NCBI GenBank assembly: GCA_002367285.1
Contig: DFBF01000262.1
Coordinates: 1 to 10,245, forward strand
Source: Rhodobacteraceae bacterium UBA3087
Lineage (GTDB): Bacteria > Pseudomonadota > Alphaproteobacteria > Rhodobacterales > Rhodobacteraceae
Direction of reading: 5' to 3'
Length of the DNA stretch: 10,245 bases
Each line of letters starts with the position of its first letter. Within the stretch, counting starts at the first letter, position 1. A program made the position numbers and the translations under genes. The notes below the pieces were generated by a model that did not search any database, had not been told where the DNA came from, and was given only the letters and a program-made list of their open reading frames with translations. Positions 5,859 to 10,245 of the stretch are shown here, in pieces.

Positions 5859-7595
5859 ATGAGAGCAGTAGAGCGCGAACAGGGGCTGGAAGAGCTCAGA
5901 CAAGTCCGGCGTCAGGCGCGCGGGCTGTTTTGGGTGGCGGGGCTGTTTTCCGTCTTTGTGAACCTGCTGATGCTGACCGGCCCCATTTTCATGCTGCAAG
6001 TCTATGACCGTGTGCTGGGCAGCCGCAGCGAAGAAACGCTGTTCGCCCTGGTCGTGCTGATGGGGTTTCTGTTTGCCATCATGGGCGTGCTGGATTTCGC
6101 GCGCGGCCGCGTGCTGGCGCGGATCGGCGCCGGGTTTCAGGCCCGGCTGGACAAACGCGTATTTTCCGCCGTTCTGCGCAAGGCGGCGCTGTCGCCCCGG
6201 CCCGACACGGTGGTCAACAACCTGCGCGATCTGGAATCGGTGCAACGCCTGCTGTCGACCCCGGTTTTCACCGCGGTTTACGACATCCCCTGGACGCCAC
6301 TGTTCCTGGCCGCAATCGGGTTGTTTCACCCCTGGCTGGGCTATCTGGCGCTGGGGGGCGGCGGTGTTCTGATCCTGATCACCATCCTGAACCAGACTGT
6401 GACCCGCGCCCATGTGGAACAGGCCAATATCGCCACGCTGCGCGCCGAACACATGTCCGGTCAGCTACGCGATGAGGCCGAGATGGTGCGCGCCCTGGGC
6501 ATGGCCGACGCAGGCTTTGAACGCTGGTCGATCGCGCGCAATCAGGCCCTGAACGAAACCATCCGGGCCGCCGATGGCGCGGGCCGGTTTTCGACCCTGT
6601 CCAAAACCTTCCGCATGTTTCTGCAATCCGCCATGTTGGGCCTTGGTGCCTATCTGGTGTTGCAGGGCGACATGACGCCCGGCGCAATGATTGCGGGTTC
6701 GATCCTGATGGGCCGCGCCCTGGCACCTGTCGATCTGGCCATCGGTCAATGGCAGGTGGTACAACGCGCCCGCATGGGTTGGCGCAATCTGGGCGAACTT
6801 CTGGCCGAAGTCCCTGAGGACACGGTCCGCACAAAATTGCCCCGACCCCAGGCACATATTCGCGCCGAAAACGTGACAGTTGTGCCGCCCGGACAATCCC
6901 AGGCCTCGCTGCGGATGGTGAATTTCGAAATGAAACCGGGGCAGGCCATGGGTGTGATCGGCCCTTCGGGGGCGGGCAAATCAACGCTCGCGCGCGCCAT
7001 CACCGGCGTCTGGCGCCCGGCCGGTGGTAAAATCCGGTTGGACGGTGCGGCCTTGGACCAATTTGACCCGGCCGTGCTGGGTCAACATATTGGATACCTG
7101 CCGCAGCGCGTGTCGCTGTTTGACGGCACGATCAAGGACAATATCGCCGGGCTGGAACTGAACCCCGATGACGACGCCGTGGTCGAAGCCGCCCAGAAAG
7201 CCGCCGCGCATGACATGATCCTGCACCTGCCCGATGGCTATGACACCCGCGTGAATTCCGGCGGCGGCATGTTGTCGGGCGGTCAGATGCAGCGCATCGG
7301 CCTGGCCCGCGCGCTCTATGGTAACCCCGTGCTGCTGGTGTTGGATGAGCCGAATTCGAACTTGGACAATGATGGCACCAAGGCCCTGAACATGGCGATC
7401 CGCGCCCACAAGGCCGCTGGACATGCGGTCATGATCATGGCCCACCGCCCGGACGCCATTCGTGAATGTGAACTGCTGCTGATGATCGATGGTGGCCAGG
7501 TCCGCGCCTTTGGCCCGCGCGACGAAGTGCTGGCCAAAACCGTTCAGAACGCACAACAAATCCAGACATCCAAGGGCATGGGAGGGGTCAGCTAA
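5859..7595 (+). CDS. Type I secretion system permease/ATPase (PrtD/HlyB-type ABC exporter)
   Basis: Inner-membrane ABC half-transporter that powers one-step protein export through a type I channel. The 578-residue product has an N-terminal transmembrane domain (about residues 20-310, paired hydrophobic helices near 22-45, 60-80, 145-185 and 255-300) and a C-terminal nucleotide-binding domain. All ATPase motifs are intact: Walker A GPSGAGKST at 368-376, a Q-loop in YLPQ, signature LSGGQMQR from 472, Walker B VLLVLDEP with Glu497, D-loop NSNLD, and the switch His529 in MAHRP. There is no N-terminal C39 peptidase domain, so the cargo is expected to carry a C-terminal secretion signal and not a double-glycine leader. 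The LDEPNSNLDNDG block is typical of the PrtD branch. The ATG at 5859 has a weak AGG four bases upstream. It overlaps the fusion-protein gene by one base. No cargo gene or outer-membrane channel gene is visible. Confidence 0.94.
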   Translation: MRAVEREQGLEELRQVRRQARGLFWVAGLFSVFVNLLMLTGPIFMLQVYDRVLGSRSEETLFALVVLMGFLFAIMGVLDFARGRVLARIGAGFQARLDKRVFSAVLRKAALSPRPDTVVNNLRDLESVQRLLSTPVFTAVYDIPWTPLFLAAIGLFHPWLGYLALGGGGVLILITILNQTVTRAHVEQANIATLRAEHMSGQLRDEAEMVRALGMADAGFERWSIARNQALNETIRAADGAGRFSTLSKTFRMFLQSAMLGLGAYLVLQGDMTPGAMIAGSILMGRALAPVDLAIGQWQVVQRARMGWRNLGELLAEVPEDTVRTKLPRPQAHIRAENVTVVPPGQSQASLRMVNFEMKPGQAMGVIGPSGAGKSTLARAITGVWRPAGGKIRLDGAALDQFDPAVLGQHIGYLPQRVSLFDGTIKDNIAGLELNPDDDAVVEAAQKAAAHDMILHLPDGYDTRVNSGGGMLSGGQMQRIGLARALYGNPVLLVLDEPNSNLDNDGTKALNMAIRAHKAAGHAVMIMAHRPDAIRECELLLMIDGGQVRAFGPRDEVLAKTVQNAQQIQTSKGMGGVS

Positions 7596-8881
7596 TGGCA
7601 CAATCCGGATACTCTGCCCGCGGCCCGGTGATCCTGGGCCTGATCGCCCTGCTGGTCCTGCTGGGCGGCTTTGGCACTTGGTCAGTTATGGCCAATATCT
7701 CAGGCGCTGTGGTCGCCCAGGGCGCGGTCGAGGTCGACCAGAACCGCCAGGTCGTACAGCACCCCGATGGTGGGGTCGTTGCGGCTATTCAGGTTGACGA
7801 AGGCGACGTCGTGGCCGCGGGTGACGTGTTGATCCGCCTGGATCCAACCGCCGTGGGTTCGGAACGCACCATCGTGCAGGGCCAGTTGCACGAGGTCATG
7901 GCACGCCGCGCACGACTTGAGGCCGAACGCGATGGGCAGCCCGATGTGACCTTTCCCTTTCAGGCCGACACACCCGACCTTCAGGCCCAGATGGACGGGC
8001 AGGTGCGCCTGTTCGCCTCGCGCGCTGAAACCCTGGCCACCGAAGCCGGACAATTGCACAAACGCGCCAACCAGATCCGCAACCAGATCGACGGCATCAC
8101 GGCGCAGGAAAAATCCCTGATCCGGCAGCTGGAGTTGTTGCGACAGGAACTGGCAAGCCAGCAAACGCTGCTTGAAAAAGGCCTGACCCAGGCCACCCGC
8201 GTCCTGGAATTGCAACGGACCGAGGCCGGGATTTTGGGCCAGATGGGCGAACTTGTCGCCTCGCGGGCCGAACACGAGGGGCGCATCACCGAGCTGGAGA
8301 TCGAAGTGCTGAAGCTGACCTCGACCCGGCGCGAGGAGGCCATTACCGAGCTGCGCGACCTGCAATTTCGCGAGCTTGAGCTGGCCGAACAGCTGCGCGC
8401 GCTGGACGAACGGTTGAACCGGCTGGACATCCGTGCGCCGGTCGGCGGCGTGGTTCTGGGACTGACCGTTTATACCGAACGCGCCGTGGTACGCGCGGCC
8501 GAACCGGTGCTGTATATCGTGCCGCAGGACCGCCCGCTGGTGATCTCCGTGCGGGTCGAACCGATCCATGTCGACCAGGTTTTTGTTGGTCAGGAGGTCA
8601 CGCTCTCCTTCCCCGCCTTTGACAGCCGCACGACGCCACAGCTCAAGGGCCGCGTTGTGACGCTGTCGCCCGATGCGTTTACCGACGAGGCGACCGGCCA
8701 GAGCTTCTACACGGCCGAAATCCACCTGAGCGAAGGCGAATTGGCGCTGTTGCCCGAGGGGCTGAGCCTGCTGCCCGGCATGCCGGTCGACAGTTTCCTG
8801 CGCACCGATGACCGCTCGCCGCTGGCCTATCTGGTGAAACCGCTGGCAGATTATTTCAACAAAGCCTTTCGCGAAAGCTAG
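7595..8881 (+). CDS. Type I secretion membrane fusion protein (HlyD/PrtE family)
   Basis: Periplasmic adaptor that joins the ABC exporter in the inner membrane to a TolC-like outer-membrane channel. The 428-residue product has a short cytoplasmic N-terminus, one membrane anchor (about residues 11-33), a barrel/lipoyl half (about 37-85, including GGVVAAIQVDEGDVV), a long Gln/Glu/Leu-rich coiled-coil hairpin (about 120-275), the second lipoyl half (LDIRAPVGGVVLGL) and a C-terminal beta-barrel ending in GMPVDSFLRTDDRSPLAYL, which is characteristic of PrtE/HlyD proteins. The ATG shares its A with the TAA stop of the upstream gene (TAATG), and GGAGGGG sits just upstream, indicating translational coupling. 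Its direct partner is the ABC exporter. No terminator is apparent after it, so read-through into the RidA-like gene 62 bases on is possible. Confidence 0.94.
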   Translation: MAQSGYSARGPVILGLIALLVLLGGFGTWSVMANISGAVVAQGAVEVDQNRQVVQHPDGGVVAAIQVDEGDVVAAGDVLIRLDPTAVGSERTIVQGQLHEVMARRARLEAERDGQPDVTFPFQADTPDLQAQMDGQVRLFASRAETLATEAGQLHKRANQIRNQIDGITAQEKSLIRQLELLRQELASQQTLLEKGLTQATRVLELQRTEAGILGQMGELVASRAEHEGRITELEIEVLKLTSTRREEAITELRDLQFRELELAEQLRALDERLNRLDIRAPVGGVVLGLTVYTERAVVRAAEPVLYIVPQDRPLVISVRVEPIHVDQVFVGQEVTLSFPAFDSRTTPQLKGRVVTLSPDAFTDEATGQSFYTAEIHLSEGELALLPEGLSLLPGMPVDSFLRTDDRSPLAYLVKPLADYFNKAFRES

Positions 8882-8943
8882 GCCTTTTCATCCAGCGACA
8901 GCCCCGTTAGCGTCCGCCTGAGTGAACAGGAAAGGACCCTGAG

Positions 8944-9405
8944 ATGAGCGCATTCGAATCCCGCCTGGCCGAGCTGGGCGTCACCCTGCCTGACGCCCCC
9001 GCCCCCGCCGCCAACTATGTGCCCTGGGTACAGGTCGGCGATACAGTGTACGTGTCGGGCCAGATCAGCATGAATGCCGACGGCTTTATCACCGGGAAAC
9101 TGGGCGATGACATGGATGCAGACGCTGGTGCCGCCGCCGCGCGCACCTGCGCCATTGGCCTGTTGGCCCAGGTCAAAGCCGCCTGCGGTGGCGATCTGGA
9201 CCGGCTTGTGCGCGTCGTGAAGCTGACCGGTTTTGTGAACTCGACCGCCAATTTCGGCGACCAACCCAAGGTGATCAACGGCGCATCCGACTTCCTGGTC
9301 GACGCCTTGGGTGACGCCGGGCGCCATTCCCGCTCGGCTGTCTCTGCCGCCTCGCTACCGTTTGGCGTTGCCGTGGAAATCGAAGGGATTTTCTTGGTCA
9401 AATGA
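8944..9405 (+). CDS. RidA/YjgF/UK114-family protein
   Basis: Member of the family whose RidA branch hydrolyses reactive enamine/imine intermediates released by pyridoxal-phosphate enzymes; other branches have different or unknown substrates. The 153-residue length suits the longer, roughly 150-residue subgroup rather than classic RidA of about 128. Visible marks are the VQVGDTVYVSGQISM segment, the central LAQVKAACGGDLDRLVRVVKL helix-strand, and the C-terminal SRSAVSAASLPFGVAVEIEGI. Arg130 in SRSAV aligns with the substrate-carboxylate-binding arginine of RidA, so a deaminase-like role is possible. AAGGA eight bases upstream supports the ATG at 8944. Its stop overlaps the start of the phosphodiesterase gene by four bases (ATGA), so the two are cotranscribed. 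The exact substrate cannot be read from the sequence. Confidence 0.9.
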   Translation: MSAFESRLAELGVTLPDAPAPAANYVPWVQVGDTVYVSGQISMNADGFITGKLGDDMDADAGAAAARTCAIGLLAQVKAACGGDLDRLVRVVKLTGFVNSTANFGDQPKVINGASDFLVDALGDAGRHSRSAVSAASLPFGVAVEIEGIFLVK

Positions 9406-10163
9406 CCCAGGTCCCCCTGCCCGACGTCTTTTTGGCCGCCCCGCTGGCGCACCGTGCCCTGCACGATGTGACCCAGGGGCGACCCGAAAATTCCCGTGTC
9501 GCAATGGAAGCCGCCATCGCGCGCGGGTACGGGATTGAGCTGGACGTGCAACTGTCAGCCGACGACCAGGCCATGGTGTTTCATGACTATGATCTGAAAC
9601 GCCTGACCGGCATTCAGGGCGCCATACGCCAACGTACGGCGCATGAGCTGACACAGGTGCCGCTATTGCATGGCGACGAAGGCATTCCCACACTGGACGA
9701 CATCCTGGATCTGGTAGACGGTCGCGTTCCGCTGCTGATCGAAATCAAGGATCAGGATGGTGCCATGGGCCCGCGCACCGGCGCATTAGAGGCGGCGACA
9801 GCACAAAGTCTTGCGTCTTATCGAGGCCCTGCCGCTGTCATGTCGTTCAACCCGCACGCGGTTATCGCCTTTGGTAAACACGGCACCGGCCACCCGCTGG
9901 GCCTGACCACCTGCGCCTATCTGCAACAAAACTGGCCGTTGCTGCCCGCCGCAACGCGCAAGTATCTGCGCCCCATTCCCGATTTTGATCGGGTCGGTGC
10001 CGCCTTCATCAGCCACGACGTGAATGACTTGAACAGCCCCCATGTGGCAGCGTTGAAAGACCGCGGCGTGCCGATTCTGACCTGGACCGTGCGATCCGCC
10101 GAACAGGAGGCCGAGGCCCGCAAAATCGCCGACAATGTGACCTTCGAAGGCTACACAGCTTGA
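9402..10163 (+). CDS. Glycerophosphodiester phosphodiesterase family protein (cytosolic)
   Basis: Probably hydrolyses glycerophosphodiesters, the deacylated phospholipid head groups, to glycerol-3-phosphate and an alcohol. The 253-residue TIM-barrel product has the GDPD motifs in order: His17-Arg18 with the PEN segment at 28-30, Glu46-Leu-Asp48 (metal ligands), His61-Asp62 in VFHDYDL, and a later LLIEIKDQ block. The C-terminal half holds the expected VMSFNPHAV and GVPILTWTVRS segments. There is no signal peptide or membrane segment, so it resembles cytosolic UgpQ-type enzymes (about 247 residues in E. coli) and not the periplasmic GlpQ type. The first motif is AHRALHD where AHRG is commoner, a mild departure. 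It is coupled to the RidA-like gene by an ATGA overlap. Substrate preference is unknown. Confidence 0.92.
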   Translation: MTQVPLPDVFLAAPLAHRALHDVTQGRPENSRVAMEAAIARGYGIELDVQLSADDQAMVFHDYDLKRLTGIQGAIRQRTAHELTQVPLLHGDEGIPTLDDILDLVDGRVPLLIEIKDQDGAMGPRTGALEAATAQSLASYRGPAAVMSFNPHAVIAFGKHGTGHPLGLTTCAYLQQNWPLLPAATRKYLRPIPDFDRVGAAFISHDVNDLNSPHVAALKDRGVPILTWTVRSAEQEAEARKIADNVTFEGYTA

Positions 10164-10194
10164 CGCCCGCCCAGCTCCAAGGCCCAATGTCCCC

Positions 10195-10245
10195 GTGAGC
10201 GATCAGATCGAAATCCGACTGCACAACAGTATCACCGCCCTGCCG
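10195..10245 (+). CDS. Start of a further gene, cut by the window edge
   Basis: An open frame from a GTG at 10195 runs to the window end, 17 codons reading MSDQIEIRLHNSITALP. It begins 31 bases after the phosphodiesterase stop on the same strand, so it is probably the next gene of that operon. The beginning resembles the N-terminus of FemAB-like/GNAT-type acyltransferases (DUF482) as I recall them, but 17 residues are too few for a firm call. The Shine-Dalgarno is poor (AAGG twelve bases upstream). The competing ATG at 10187 stops after three codons. Confidence 0.45.
   Translation, partial: MSDQIEIRLHNSITALP

Noticed and set aside
7700..8725. Minus-strand open frame of 341 codons opposite the membrane fusion protein
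   Set aside because: It mirrors the HlyD-family coding frame and has no recognisable domain or ribosome binding site that I can see.
8866..8877. Perfect 12-bp palindrome CTTTCGCGAAAG at the end of the fusion-protein gene
   Set aside because: It encodes the family-typical end of the protein (AFRES region), has no loop suited to a terminator and no U-run directly after it.

Overview
The window is GC-rich chromosomal DNA that looks alphaproteobacterial, most likely from the Rhodobacterales/Paracoccaceae. The grounds are gene content and protein style: a glnK-amtB pair whose PII T-loop reads GSQSG, a class A penicillin-binding protein with a Lys/Arg-rich cytoplasmic tail, a linked mlaA-mlaC pair, a PrtD-type type I secretion pair, and a RidA-like/glycerophosphodiesterase pair. 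This placement is inferred from recalled family features, not from a search. I see no rRNA, tRNA, CRISPR, insertion sequence or phage gene. Coding density is high, and every gap is shorter than 300 bases.

Layout, left to right. (1) Bases 1-1738, minus strand: nitrogen-sensing operon glnK then amtB, closed by a strong intrinsic terminator at the left edge. (2) Bases 1739-2012: a 274-bp divergent intergenic region with candidate promoters in both directions. (3) Bases 2013-4190, plus strand: a bifunctional class A penicillin-binding protein (glycosyltransferase plus transpeptidase), followed by a hairpin that could serve both strands. (4) Bases 4258-4322: a degenerate 13-bp tandem repeat running into the stop codon of mlaC. 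(5) Bases 4313-5669, minus strand: mlaA (outer-membrane lipoprotein) overlapping mlaC (periplasmic phospholipid carrier). (6) Bases 5670-5858: a divergent promoter region with two unrelated inverted repeats, each lying over a candidate -35 region. (7) Bases 5859-8881, plus strand: type I secretion ABC permease/ATPase and its membrane fusion protein, overlapping by one base. (8) Bases 8944-10163, plus strand: a RidA/YjgF-family protein and a cytosolic glycerophosphodiester phosphodiesterase overlapping by four bases, then the start of a further gene at the right edge.

Functionally, the left operon controls ammonium uptake: AmtB conducts ammonium and GlnK blocks or releases it according to nitrogen status. 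The centre is about the cell envelope: peptidoglycan synthesis and outer-membrane lipid asymmetry. The secretion pair exports an unknown protein; neither its substrate nor a TolC-like outer-membrane channel is in the window. The right-hand pair suggests small-molecule housekeeping: enamine/imine damage control and glycerophosphodiester recycling.

I found no convincing new multi-gene system. The observations most worth checking are the paired inverted repeats in the mlaA/secretion intergenic region, the 13-bp tandem repeat at the 3' end of mlaC, the twin-arginine-like signal on MlaC, and the insertion in the glycosyltransferase domain of the penicillin-binding protein.
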